A stretch of DNA of 33,658 nucleotides, taken from NCBI GenBank assembly GCA_016930735.1, contig JAFGGF010000122.1, forward strand, positions 1 through 33,658. The letters are read 5' to 3'. A program made the position numbers and the translations under genes. Positions 24,356 through 32,976 of this stretch are shown one piece after another. Each line of letters begins with the position of its first letter. The first letter of the stretch is position 1. A model generated the notes under the pieces. It saw only the letters and a list, made by a program, of their open reading frames with translations. It was not told the origin of the DNA and made no database searches. The DNA is from Prolixibacteraceae bacterium (GTDB lineage: Bacteria; Bacteroidota; Bacteroidia; Bacteroidales; Prolixibacteraceae).

Positions 24356-25408
24356 ATGCAGGTTATACTCGGAATTATTTATCACTCGATTGGCGGATTT
24401 GCCTCGGGAAGTTTTTACATGCCTTTTAACAAAGTCAGGAAATGGTCGTGGGAAACCTACTGGATTGTAGGCGGATTATTTTCATGGCTGATTGTACCAC
24501 CGCTGGCAGCATGGCTTACCGTGCCCGGATTTGCAGAAATCATTGCCGCCACTTCAAAACAGGTCATTTATTTTACCATTTTAATGGGTTTGATGTGGGG
24601 GATCGGAGGTCTTTCATACGGATTGGGAGTCCGTTACCTGGGAATGTCGCTTGGAAACTCAGTCGTGTTGGGATTCTGTGCAGCTTTCGGAGCCATAGTC
24701 CCATCCATTTATTACGACATTAATCCGGTTGCCGGAAAAATTTCTTTTACCGATATGCTTGCAACTCCCGGTGGAAAACTCGTATTGCTTGGAGTAGCAG
24801 TTTGCCTTGCAGGAATAGCCCTTTCAGGAAAAGCAGGAATGATGAAAGAAAAGGAACTTTCAGAAGAAGAACAGAAAAAGAGTGTTGCTGAGTTCAGCCT
24901 GGTAAAAGGACTGATAATCGCAATCCTTTCAGGAATTTTAAGTTCATTTTTCAACTTTGGGATTGAAGCCGGAAAACCCATGGCACAAGCTGCTGTTAAT
25001 GCAGGATTTAATCCCTTGTACCAGAACAATGTTACTTATGTCGTCCTTTTATGGGGGGGATTGACTACCAACCTTATCTGGACAACCATCCTCAGCCTGA
25101 AAAACCGGTCATACGGCGATTTTGTCAATACCTCAACTCCTATTGCCAAAAATGTTTTGTTTTCGGCACTGGCCGGTACAACCTGGTTCCTGCAGTTCTT
25201 TTTCTACGGAATGGGTGAAAGCAAACTGGGCAATGGTGCAAGCTCATGGATATTGCATATGTCAACCATAATACTTACTGCCAATATGTGGGGAATCTAC
25301 CGCAAAGAATGGATGGGTGTTGCACCAAAAACCAAGTGGACAATTATTATCGGGATATCCGTAATTATTGCTTCAGTATTTCTGGTGGGAATCGGCAATT
25401 CAATGTAA
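24356..25408 (+). CDS. rhaT: L-rhamnose/proton symporter RhaT
   Basis: The 350-residue inner-membrane protein has about ten hydrophobic helices and the family start GIIYHSIGGFASGSFYMPFNKVRKWSWET, which closely follows E. coli RhaT ([27 protein letters not shown] from memory). Further landmarks are GGLSYGLGVRYLGMSLGNSV, a charged cytoplasmic loop near residue 165 (KEKELSEEEQ) and SSWILHMS near the end. It imports L-rhamnose with a proton. The gene ends 19 bases before rhaA, so the two are likely cotranscribed. The 189 bases upstream hold no gene and no clear promoter match. Confidence 0.95.
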   Translation: MQVILGIIYHSIGGFASGSFYMPFNKVRKWSWETYWIVGGLFSWLIVPPLAAWLTVPGFAEIIAATSKQVIYFTILMGLMWGIGGLSYGLGVRYLGMSLGNSVVLGFCAAFGAIVPSIYYDINPVAGKISFTDMLATPGGKLVLLGVAVCLAGIALSGKAGMMKEKELSEEEQKKSVAEFSLVKGLIIAILSGILSSFFNFGIEAGKPMAQAAVNAGFNPLYQNNVTYVVLLWGGLTTNLIWTTILSLKNRSYGDFVNTSTPIAKNVLFSALAGTTWFLQFFFYGMGESKLGNGASSWILHMSTIILTANMWGIYRKEWMGVAPKTKWTIIIGISVIIASVFLVGIGNSM

Positions 25409-25427
25409 ATCAAAATATAAAATTGCT

Positions 25428-26693
25428 ATGAATAATTCAGAACTCATAAATAAAGCATACGAAATTGCCAGAGAACAATACACAGTAATAGGTGTGGATT
25501 CTGATGCTGCCATTTCAAAAATGAAGGATGTAAACATCTCGTTACATTGCTGGCAAACCGACGATGTTGGCGGTTTTGAAACAACCGGCAATGAGCTTTC
25601 AGGAGGAATACAGGCAACCGGCAATTACCCAGGCAAAGCCTCGACTATTGCTCAGGTTCGTGCCGATTTGGATAAAGTATTGTCTTTACTTCCCGGCAAA
25701 CAAAGGCTGAACCTGCACGCCATTTATGGTGATTTTAGTGGCGAATTTGTCGACCGCGACCAGATTGAAGTTAAACACTTTCAAAGCTGGATCGATTGGT
25801 GCAAGGCTCAGAGAATCGGGATGGATTTTAATGCTACCTGCTTTTCACACCCCCGTGCTGCAGACGGTTTTACCCTTTCAAGTAAAAACGAAGAAAATCG
25901 CAAATTCTGGGTTGAACATGTAAAACGCTGCCGTGCAATTTCAGCAGAAATCGGGAAACAACTGGGAACACCATGTGTACACAACACCTGGATCCCGGAT
26001 GGTTCAAAAGATACACCAATTGACAGAAATGGTTACCGTATACTTTTAAAAAAATCACTGGATGAAGCTCTGAAAAAAAAATACCCGAAAGAGTATATGA
26101 AAGATGCCGTTGAAAGCAAGTTATTCGGGATTGGTTTTGAGTCGATGACAGTTGGCTCACATGATTTCTACCTGGGTTATGCAATTAAAAACGACATTCT
26201 GATTTGCCTCGATAACGGGCACTTCCACCCTACAGAACAGGTGGGAGATAAAATTTCGTCGGTTCTTCAGTTTGTTGATGAAATTCTTTTACATGTAACA
26301 CGCCCTATCCACTGGGACTCCGACCATGTTGTTACGCTTAACGAAGACGTACAATTAATTGCATCGGAGATCATGCGCAACGATTTCCTCAGCAGGGTAA
26401 ACATCGGTTTGGATTTTTTTGATGCATCCATTAACCGAATCGGTGCCTATGTTACCGGTACCCGTGCAGCCATGAAGGCTTTCCTGATCGCGGCCCTGGA
26501 ACCAACCGAACAACTCATAAAACTGGAAGAAGAAGGTAAATATTTTGAACGACTGGCTATGCTGGAAGAATTAAAAACCATGCCTTTCGGTGCCGTCTGG
26601 GATTATTACTGTTTGCAGGAAGTTGTACCTGTTGGGACTGATTATATTGAAGAAATTCAAAAATATGAAAATAAAGTTCTTAGCAAACGATAA
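25428..26693 (+). CDS. rhaA: L-rhamnose isomerase RhaA
   Basis: The start is ATG 25428 (421 residues, close to known RhaA); an upstream in-frame codon would run into rhaT. The family patterns are SLHCWQTDDVGGFE near residue 38, LHAIYGDFSGEFVDRD, and the metal-site regions LDNGHFHPTEQ and RPIHWDSDHVV. The enzyme converts L-rhamnose to L-rhamnulose in the cytoplasm. Kinase (RhaB) and aldolase (RhaD) genes are not in the window, so the pathway must be completed elsewhere. Immediately after its stop codon, in the same reading frame, begins a degraded rhamnosidase remnant, which marks a deletion junction. Confidence 0.96.
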   Translation: MNNSELINKAYEIAREQYTVIGVDSDAAISKMKDVNISLHCWQTDDVGGFETTGNELSGGIQATGNYPGKASTIAQVRADLDKVLSLLPGKQRLNLHAIYGDFSGEFVDRDQIEVKHFQSWIDWCKAQRIGMDFNATCFSHPRAADGFTLSSKNEENRKFWVEHVKRCRAISAEIGKQLGTPCVHNTWIPDGSKDTPIDRNGYRILLKKSLDEALKKKYPKEYMKDAVESKLFGIGFESMTVGSHDFYLGYAIKNDILICLDNGHFHPTEQVGDKISSVLQFVDEILLHVTRPIHWDSDHVVTLNEDVQLIASEIMRNDFLSRVNIGLDFFDASINRIGAYVTGTRAAMKAFLIAALEPTEQLIKLEEEGKYFERLAMLEELKTMPFGAVWDYYCLQEVVPVGTDYIEEIQKYENKVLSKR

Positions 26694-27539
26694 AGCTTCT
26701 ATACTAAAGATGTTGTTCGTTTTAAAAAAATATATCAGGAAAGAAAAGACTTTTCTAATAATACGTTTGTAAATGAAAATGGTAAAACTCTGGCTTTGAC
26801 GGGTGGTGGTGAATTTGGTTCACTCCGGGCAGCCAAATCCGGATATAAAGTTGCCAATACTCAAACTTCATATGATGTTGTACTGGCACTTGGCACTTTT
26901 CATAACAATAAGATTCAGCAAATGGCTCAAAACCTGGCGCAGACGGTTGAACGGGAAAATACAGATGACGGCGCAGTTGTTCATACGGAGTATTCCTTAA
27001 TGACAGGATTTATCGGAACTGCCTGGATCAGCAAAGCTCTTTCCGATAAGTGCTACAACAAACCTGCTTACAATATATTACAAAATGACAAATATCCATC
27101 CTAACTATACTCCATCGATCTGGGAGCGACTTCCATTTGGGAACGTCTGAATGGCCATACCGTGGAAAACGGATTTGGCGGCAATAACAGCATGAAATCC
27201 TTTAACCATTATTCCTTCGGCGCAGTCGGCCAGTGGATGATTGCATATTCCCTGGGAATTCAGCGTGATGGGCCCTGATTCCAGCGATTTATTCTTCAAC
27301 CCACACCTGAGACCTCCCCGGAGAAATGACGCCGGCGGAAGGATATTACGATTCAATGTATGGCAGAATTAACAGCAAATGGGAAGTAAATAACGGGCAA
27401 GTGATTTATAGCAACCGTGTCGGCAAAATCGGAACGTGATGTTTTGGATGAAAACGGGTGCAGTTTAATTGATTTTGAAAACGGAAAAGCTATATATAAA
27501 CTGGGTTCCGGAAAATACAGATTTGTAAGCATATTGTAA
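26694..27539 (+). pseudogene. Decayed GH78 alpha-L-rhamnosidase, C-terminal remnant
   Basis: The remnant begins right after the rhaA stop, in the same frame and without a start codon (FYTKDVVRFKKIYQER). It continues through typical (alpha/alpha)6-barrel GH78 sequence: SLMTGFIGTAWISKAL, then GATSIWERLNGHTVENGFGG and MKSFNHYSFGAVGQWM. It is broken by a TAA at 27102-27104, where a tryptophan codon is expected between YPS and LYSI, and a TGA at 27276-27278, where glycine is expected. A shift to another frame follows near 27320 (GYYDSMYGRINSKWEV), then a return to the first frame near 27420 (SERDVLDENG...FVSIL, ending 27539) with a short deletion between. The N-terminal catalytic half is absent. 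It cannot encode a working enzyme, though it once fitted the rhamnose operon. Confidence 0.9.
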
Positions 27540-27683
27540 AAACAGTCCCCTGTTTTATTCAGATATTTACGAATTAAAAATATATGAAAGCATCTGTGAA
27601 ATTCCGGAATACCTCCTTTCCGGTCTGTATCCCCGTTTGACGACCCGACTGGAGGAACCATTCGGACTGGAACGGCAGGAATT

Positions 27684-27699
27684 CGAATTTTAAAATTCG
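27684..27699. repeat. 16-base perfect palindrome before the T9SS glycosidase gene
   Basis: CGAATTTTAAAATTCG is fully symmetric with no loop. It lies in the 223-base spacer (27540-27762), about 63 bases before the next gene. The rest of the spacer shows no gene and no family I recognise; it may be further decayed coding sequence. The palindrome could be an operator or a by-product of AT richness. Confidence 0.35.
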
Positions 27700-27762
27700 G
27701 TTCATTATCATTCCTGAAAATAATTTTATATCATTGCCTTCAATAACTCAACCATCTGAATT

Positions 27763-29688
27763 ATGAATTTTCAAAGAATAAAAATTCTCTTTTTTATATT
27801 TTGTATAATTTGCTTAAACGTTTTATTCGTAAACGGACAAAACGAAACCAATTGTTTTTTAAATGATTTTGAGCCCAAATCGGCAACAATCCCGGTTTTT
27901 GAACTTGCAGACAAAACCCTGGAAGCACCGAATGTTACAGTAAAAATATATGCTGATACCTTGTCAAAGATATCCAGGTATATTTTCGGAAATGCCTGGG
28001 CGGTTTGGGTGGGCAATGTTACCAACGATCCGGTTTTGTTAAATAACGTTCAAACACTCAATCCTTCTCTTATCCGTTTTCCCGGTGGCAGCTGGGCCGA
28101 TATATTTTTCTGGAACGGGAACCCGGCAGACATTCCGGATTCGATTTATGATGGAACCACAAGTAAAAAAACAAAATTCTACGCAATTTCGGGGAAAAAC
28201 GACTGGCCAACCACCACCGCGAATTACTACAAAATGCGGGAAGAAACCGGTTCCCAGGGTTTAATTTCCATCAATTATGGCTACGCCAGATACGGCCTCA
28301 GTGAAAAACCTGCTGAACAGGCAGCCCATATGGCTGCCGAATGGGTGCGCTTTGATAACGGAAGGACTAAGTTCTGGGAAATCGGAAATGAAAACGCCGG
28401 TCCCTGGGAAGCAGGCTGGATGATTGATACATCAACAAACAAAGATGACCAGCCAAAGGTTATAACCGGAGAATTATACGGTAAACATTTTAAAATCTTT
28501 GCCGATTCCATGCGGGCTGCTGCCACAGAAATTGGTGCGGAAATTTATATCGGTGGTCAGGTTTTGCATTTTGACGGCACTGACAGCTGGAATTCACCAG
28601 ACAGAAAATGGAATGAAGGTTTTTTCAGAGAAGTTGGCGATGCCGCCGATTTTTATGTCATGCACAATTATTATGGTTCGGGAGCAACGGTTAATAATGT
28701 ATTATCTGCTGCGCTTTCTGAACCACAAAAAAATATTGAATTTATCAGACAAGATATCGAAAATAAAAATGCATCCTATAAACCTGTTGCTGTTACCGAA
28801 TATAACATGAATCACAACGACAGCAATCCTCAGATGACAGTTTCATTTATCAATGGAATTCAGGCTGTTATTCTGTTTAATGAATTTATAGAAAACAATT
28901 ACGGGCTTGCTGCACGATGGTTATTGGTAACCGGAGAATCGGGAATGTTCTATGATGGCGATAACACCAGTTTACGATGGCAGCCCAGGCCTGATTTTTA
29001 TTATGCCTATTACCAGCAGAAATTTACCGGAGACCATGCAGTATCCACATCTTCAAACAACTCAAATATACTGGCCTATGCATCCAAATTTGCATCGGGA
29101 GAAACAGGAGTGGTTATTGTAAATAAAGGTACAACAGACCGGATCGTAAGTATTAAACCAACTGACATACCTGTCGGAGAAAAGTATTATTGCTACACTC
29201 TGACCGGTGGTTCTGACAATGGCGATTTTTCGTTTTATGTTTCCATAAACGATGAAAGCCCTTCAGGAACCCAATGGGGCCCCCGGGAGAATCTTGAAAA
29301 TATTCCGGCCAAAGCATATTTTATTGAAGATGATATTCTGGTTGATTCTCCGGCACGCTCGGTTCAGTTTCTTTTACTTGATTCCGGAGATAAACTTATG
29401 CATACAAAACAAATTGCCGTGTTGGATGATTTGCCTGCTTTACATTGTTTTCCCAATCCGTTTAGCGCAAATACTACAATTGAATTTCAAATATCGGCAC
29501 CTGATGTTGTTTCACTGGAAATATATAACCAAACAGGTTCAAAAACAAGCACTCTTGTACATGCACCCTTACCTGGGGGAATACATACCTTTCATTTTAA
29601 CAGGAATTCCCTCGCCGATGGAATTTATTTCTGTAAATTACAAACCGGAAAGTATACAATTACTCAAAAAATAGTTTTAATGAAATAA
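27763..29688 (+). CDS. T9SS-secreted clan-A glycoside hydrolase, arabinofuranosidase-like
   Basis: The 641-residue protein has a signal peptide (to about residue 26, ending NGQ) and a TIM-barrel glycosidase domain (about 50-440). The C-terminal T9SS sorting domain (about 560-641) runs CFPNPFSANTTIEF, SLEIYNQTGSK, DGIYFCKLQTG and KIVLMK. Acid/base and nucleophile candidates typical of clan GH-A are E210 (EIGNENAGPWE) and E346 (VAVTEYNMN). LIRFPGGSWADIFFWNG parallels the substrate-pocket strand of GH51 and GH39 enzymes. I recall close relatives in many Bacteroidetes labelled arabinofuranosidase-like without biochemical proof, so the specificity is uncertain. The sorting signal implies cell-surface or extracellular action on polymer. 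A clear terminator follows. Confidence 0.8.
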   Translation: MNFQRIKILFFIFCIICLNVLFVNGQNETNCFLNDFEPKSATIPVFELADKTLEAPNVTVKIYADTLSKISRYIFGNAWAVWVGNVTNDPVLLNNVQTLNPSLIRFPGGSWADIFFWNGNPADIPDSIYDGTTSKKTKFYAISGKNDWPTTTANYYKMREETGSQGLISINYGYARYGLSEKPAEQAAHMAAEWVRFDNGRTKFWEIGNENAGPWEAGWMIDTSTNKDDQPKVITGELYGKHFKIFADSMRAAATEIGAEIYIGGQVLHFDGTDSWNSPDRKWNEGFFREVGDAADFYVMHNYYGSGATVNNVLSAALSEPQKNIEFIRQDIENKNASYKPVAVTEYNMNHNDSNPQMTVSFINGIQAVILFNEFIENNYGLAARWLLVTGESGMFYDGDNTSLRWQPRPDFYYAYYQQKFTGDHAVSTSSNNSNILAYASKFASGETGVVIVNKGTTDRIVSIKPTDIPVGEKYYCYTLTGGSDNGDFSFYVSINDESPSGTQWGPRENLENIPAKAYFIEDDILVDSPARSVQFLLLDSGDKLMHTKQIAVLDDLPALHCFPNPFSANTTIEFQISAPDVVSLEIYNQTGSKTSTLVHAPLPGGIHTFHFNRNSLADGIYFCKLQTGKYTITQKIVLMK

Positions 29689-29700
29689 CCTTTCATTGAT

Positions 29701-29737
29701 CCGGATTTTATAAATCCGGCAATACATGATTTTTTTT
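29701..29737 (+). terminator. Intrinsic terminator after the T9SS glycosidase
   Basis: CCGGATTT (29701-29708) and AAATCCGG (29712-29719) form a perfect eight-pair stem with a three-base loop. A run of eight T follows at 29730-29737 after ten bases. It starts 12 bases after the stop codon, so GH43 is probably transcribed separately. Confidence 0.7.
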
Positions 29738-29744
29738 ATATTTG
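29737..29744 (+). promoter_or_regulatory. Candidate -7 element for the GH43 gene
   Basis: TATATTTG matches the Bacteroidetes -7 pattern TAnnTTTG exactly and lies 59 bases before the GH43 ATG, directly after the terminator T-run. No TTTG is found at the ideal -33 distance, so confidence is limited. Confidence 0.4.
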
Positions 29745-29803
29745 AACAATTACTTTCAATATTGCCAGAATTGGTATAACATAATAATAAATAAAAATTT
29801 CGC

Positions 29804-31405
29804 ATGAAAAATCTTATTGCCATTCTGTTACTTGCCATAACATTTCATTCAATTGCCCAGAATAATTCAAGGCTGGTAAGGCAGAATCCATTTGCAGCAC
29901 CTCCGGGGCCGGATGAACCGGCAACTTTTCATAATCCCGTAATTCCGGGTTTTCATTCCGATCCTAGTATTTGCCGGGTAGGCGATGACTACTACCTGAT
30001 TACAAGCACCTTTGAATATTTTCCCGGAGTTCCGGTTTATCACAGCAAGGACCTTGTAAACTGGGATTTGATAGGATACTGTTTGGATCGTAAGGAACAG
30101 ATTCCCAGGGGAATTAATATATACGCTGCTACCATACGGTATCATGAGGGCATATTTTATATGATTACAACCAACATAACAGGGGGAGGAAATTTTTATG
30201 TAACTGCTACAAATCCGGCAGGCCCCTGGTCCGATCCGGTTTGGTTAAGTGGAGTTCCGGGAATTGACCCCGACCTCTTCTGGGATGAAGACGGGAAAAG
30301 TTATATCATTTCTTCTGAATTTAATCTTTTTGAAGTTGATCTGGAAGCCGGTAAATTATTAACCGAAGGAGAAAAAATCTGGAATGGAACCGGAGGGCGC
30401 TATGCAGAAGGTCCGCATATTTATAAAAAGGATGGATTTTACTACCTTATGGCAGCCGAAGGTGGTACCGAAGAAGCCCATTCAGAAACCATTGCCCGAA
30501 GCCATAACATTTGGGGACCGTACACCGAAAACCCTGCAAGCCCGATTCTTGCCCATGCCAATGCTGCCGGCCAACAAAGCCCGATACAGGGAGTGGGGCA
30601 TGCCGATATAATTCAGGCTCACGACGACTCATGGTGGATTGTTTTTCATGGCTACCGAACCATTTCTTACCCTGTCCATCACCTGCTTGGCCGCGAAACC
30701 TGCCTGGCTCCGGTTTCATGGCCAAAAAACGGCTGGCCTGTTGTAAATGGCAATGGTGTTGTGTTTGAAAAAATGACCTGCCCCACCCTTCCGTTAAAAT
30801 CCTACCAGGAAAAACCGGTACGTATTGATTTTGACCAACCATTGGGGCTTGAATGGAATTATATTCAGTATCCCGAATCCGATAATTTTTCTATAGATGC
30901 AAAAAAAGGATTTCTACGGTTAAGAGGAACCGCGGAAACTATCAACATAAATAAAACATCAACATTTGTCGGCAGGCGAATCGAGGATTTTACTTTTACA
31001 ATTACTACTCAATTGGATTTTAATCCCGGAAGCGATAACGAAGAAGCCGGGATTATCCTTCTTAATAACGGAACCCATTTCGACCTTGTTATCAGCAAAA
31101 TTAAAAACAAGCGGATTCTGATAGTAAAACTTCAGTTTGGCTCAATCATCTATGAATCCGATCCGGTAGTACTTAAATCGGGTCCGGTTAACCTGCAAAT
31201 TAAAGGAGATAAAAACACCTATTCATTCTTCTGTTCTCAGGGGAACGATGATTACAAAAAGATCGAACAGGTTGACGCTCGCTTTTTAAGTACTGAAACA
31301 GCCGGTGGTTTTACCGGTGTTTATGTTGGATTGTATGCTACCGGCAATGGGAAAGCGTCGAAAGCTGCTGCTGACTATGACTGGTTTGAGTATGTAAAGA
31401 ATTAA
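29804..31405 (+). CDS. GH43 beta-xylosidase/alpha-L-arabinofuranosidase
   Basis: The 533-residue protein has a signal peptide (about 1-18, ending SIAQ) and a five-bladed GH43 propeller (about 40-340) with the family triad: base D53 (FHSDPSICR), pKa modulator D155 (GIDPDLFWD) and acid E202 (YAEGPHIY). The C-terminal half (about 345-533) is the beta-sandwich module that accompanies GH43 xylosidases of the XynB type. The pattern STFEYFPGVPVYHSKDLVNW is typical of the subfamilies 1/10/11/12 group, which cleave xylose or arabinose from non-reducing ends. In this locus, release of arabinose or xylose from pectin side chains is the likely job. No sorting domain is seen, so it is probably periplasmic. 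Confidence 0.92.
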   Translation: MKNLIAILLLAITFHSIAQNNSRLVRQNPFAAPPGPDEPATFHNPVIPGFHSDPSICRVGDDYYLITSTFEYFPGVPVYHSKDLVNWDLIGYCLDRKEQIPRGINIYAATIRYHEGIFYMITTNITGGGNFYVTATNPAGPWSDPVWLSGVPGIDPDLFWDEDGKSYIISSEFNLFEVDLEAGKLLTEGEKIWNGTGGRYAEGPHIYKKDGFYYLMAAEGGTEEAHSETIARSHNIWGPYTENPASPILAHANAAGQQSPIQGVGHADIIQAHDDSWWIVFHGYRTISYPVHHLLGRETCLAPVSWPKNGWPVVNGNGVVFEKMTCPTLPLKSYQEKPVRIDFDQPLGLEWNYIQYPESDNFSIDAKKGFLRLRGTAETININKTSTFVGRRIEDFTFTITTQLDFNPGSDNEEAGIILLNNGTHFDLVISKIKNKRILIVKLQFGSIIYESDPVVLKSGPVNLQIKGDKNTYSFFCSQGNDDYKKIEQVDARFLSTETAGGFTGVYVGLYATGNGKASKAAADYDWFEYVKN

Positions 31406-31432
31406 GCTGAAAATTCAGGTTATAAACAAAAA

Positions 31433-31460
31433 GCAATCATGAATATTTTATCATGATTGC
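31433..31460. terminator. Bidirectional terminator between convergent genes
   Basis: GCAATCATGA (31433-31442) and TCATGATTGC (31451-31460) form a perfect ten-pair stem with an eight-base loop. On the minus strand it is followed directly by TTTTTGTTTAT. On the plus strand it is followed by a weaker TCTTCATTTT. It sits between the ends of the GH43 gene and the convergent DUF4386 gene and can serve both. Confidence 0.75.
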
Positions 31461-31514
31461 CCATCTTCATTTTAAAGTATATCCGATTTAATCAATTTTA
31501 AATTTAACTATTGT

Positions 31515-32234
31515 TTAATCGTTGCCACATCTGTGTTTTTCAAATTTACGCCTCTTTAAAAAAAGGAACAGGCACAGTGTCAATTCTGAAACCACGGCTA
31601 CAGTCATAACCAATATTTCACTGGTTGAAGAAAGTTCAGGAAAGAGAAAACTGACAAAACAATCGATCAAATAACTGATTCCGGCAGAGGACACTAAAAT
31701 CCCGAGCCACTTTGGAAAATACTCAGCTTTAAAAATTAAAATGCCAAGTAAAATACAACTGATTCCGAAAAACACTCCGCTGATAAGGTAGCCGTAGGAA
31801 TGGGCATTCAGGAAAAGTAACGACAATGAATTTAACTGTTCGCCGGAAAAACTGTTGAGGTAAAAGTCGTCACCAAGGAGCAACAAGGGCAAATAATAAT
31901 TCAGCAAATTAATCCCGATTACAGTAGCCTGTGCCAACCTGAAAAATGCAGCTAAAAGGGAAATCCCCTGGTTAACCGATTTTAAAAGCAGGTAAAAAAG
32001 CAAGGCGAGCCCTACGTCGCTTATGGCCATAATCAAGTCGCTGATAAACCCAAAACGAAACAACAACTCATTTTTTGCAATTTTCTCGGCAGTAGCCATT
32101 GCATCGCCCGGGACAATAATTCCCGAACGGACAAAAAGTTCGCTGAACAACCCGGCCAAAATAACGATCAGGTACAACACACCCGCAGTCCGGGCATTGG
32201 TTTTAATAGTATTTTTTGTTTGAATAGTTTTCAT
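31515..32234 (-). CDS. DUF4386 membrane protein, copy 2
   Basis: The 239-residue protein has about six to seven hydrophobic helices with the DUF4386 outline: TARxAGVLYLIVILAGLF at the start, an SDLIMAISDVGLALLFYLLLK segment, an AAFFRLAQATVIGINLLN segment and a late PKWLGILVSSAGISYL. The family has no known function. It lies 11 bases after a second DUF4386 gene and both follow a dehydrogenase gene, so the three are probably cotranscribed. I recall DUF4386 genes beside oxidoreductases or regulators in other Bacteroidetes, often in stress-related settings, but nothing firmer can be said. Confidence 0.8.
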   Translation of the reverse strand: MKTIQTKNTIKTNARTAGVLYLIVILAGLFSELFVRSGIIVPGDAMATAEKIAKNELLFRFGFISDLIMAISDVGLALLFYLLLKSVNQGISLLAAFFRLAQATVIGINLLNYYLPLLLLGDDFYLNSFSGEQLNSLSLLFLNAHSYGYLISGVFFGISCILLGILIFKAEYFPKWLGILVSSAGISYLIDCFVSFLFPELSSTSEILVMTVAVVSELTLCLFLFLKRRKFEKHRCGND

Positions 32235-32245
32235 GGCTTTGAGTT

Positions 32246-32965
32246 CTAAAATTCTGTTTCTGTTTTTTGTATTTTACGGTATAATGTTTTTGGTTTTCCG
32301 CCCCGGATGATTAACCAAATTGCAAAGCCAACCTCTCCTAAAGTCATCGGCAGCATTAAAATCATTTCCATGGTTTTTATCAGGCTTTCAAATTCGGGAA
32401 AAAGTTGTTTGGCACTATGGATTAAGATGTAAGAAACAGCTGCAAAAACCAGCAGGATTCCCCAAAAGAGGTGGATTCTTTTTGATTTTAATACCAGAAA
32501 TCCAAGTAATAATAAATGAAACCCGAATATTATTAAACCTAAAGACCAAGTGTTTTCAAACGACTGGAAATGTGTGATTACCTGTTGATTTATTGTTTTA
32601 TCAGCAATGGCTGAATTCCCGTTTAAAACTTTCAGGATTTGAAAGAAATTAAAAATGGCAATCCCTAAAGCACCTGAATAGACGATTCTCAGCCATGCCA
32701 TGGCAGCTGAGAGTTTTCTGTTTTCATTTCTGAAAAAGTTATAAAGAGCCCAGGCAACAACCATGTCAAGGATCAGGATTAAAGTCCAACCCATAATTTC
32801 AGCTTTAAAAAGCAAGCCTGACGATTGTAAGTTATTTACTGTGATTTCAGTGTTTCCCGGTACAACAAGCAAGTTGTGGACATATCCAAATGAGAATGCT
32901 GCTGCAACAGCCATCAAGATTAGGGCGAAGCCAGCTATTAATGCAGATTTTCTTTCTGTTTTCAT
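32246..32965 (-). CDS. DUF4386 membrane protein, copy 1
   Basis: The 239-residue protein is a diverged paralogue of its neighbour with equal length and similar helix spacing. It starts with KSALIAGFALILMAVAAAFSFGY, then has ILILDMVVAWALYNFF, AMAWLRIVYSGALGIAIFNFFQIL and later a GLIIFGFHLLLLGFLVLKS segment. The resemblance to DUF4386 is clear in the 'WLRIVY...' region and the helix order. Function is unknown. It begins 11 bases after the dehydrogenase stop, so the operon order is dehydrogenase, this gene, then the second DUF4386 gene. Confidence 0.75.
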   Translation of the reverse strand: MKTERKSALIAGFALILMAVAAAFSFGYVHNLLVVPGNTEITVNNLQSSGLLFKAEIMGWTLILILDMVVAWALYNFFRNENRKLSAAMAWLRIVYSGALGIAIFNFFQILKVLNGNSAIADKTINQQVITHFQSFENTWSLGLIIFGFHLLLLGFLVLKSKRIHLFWGILLVFAAVSYILIHSAKQLFPEFESLIKTMEMILMLPMTLGEVGFAIWLIIRGGKPKTLYRKIQKTETEF

Positions 32966-32976
32966 TTTTCTGTTTT

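Noticed and set aside
25368-25427. Longer RhaA start inside rhaT
   Set aside because: The added 20 residues overlap rhaT and are absent from the RhaA pattern; ATG 25428 gives the normal length.
26796-27104. A 102-residue intact gene after rhaA
   Set aside because: The GH78 homology continues in frame upstream of this ATG to the rhaA stop and downstream past the TAA, so it is a fragment of a pseudogene.
27540-27762. Possible coding remnant between the GH78 pseudogene and the T9SS glycosidase
   Set aside because: Short frames are open in places, but none gives a sequence I can tie to a family.
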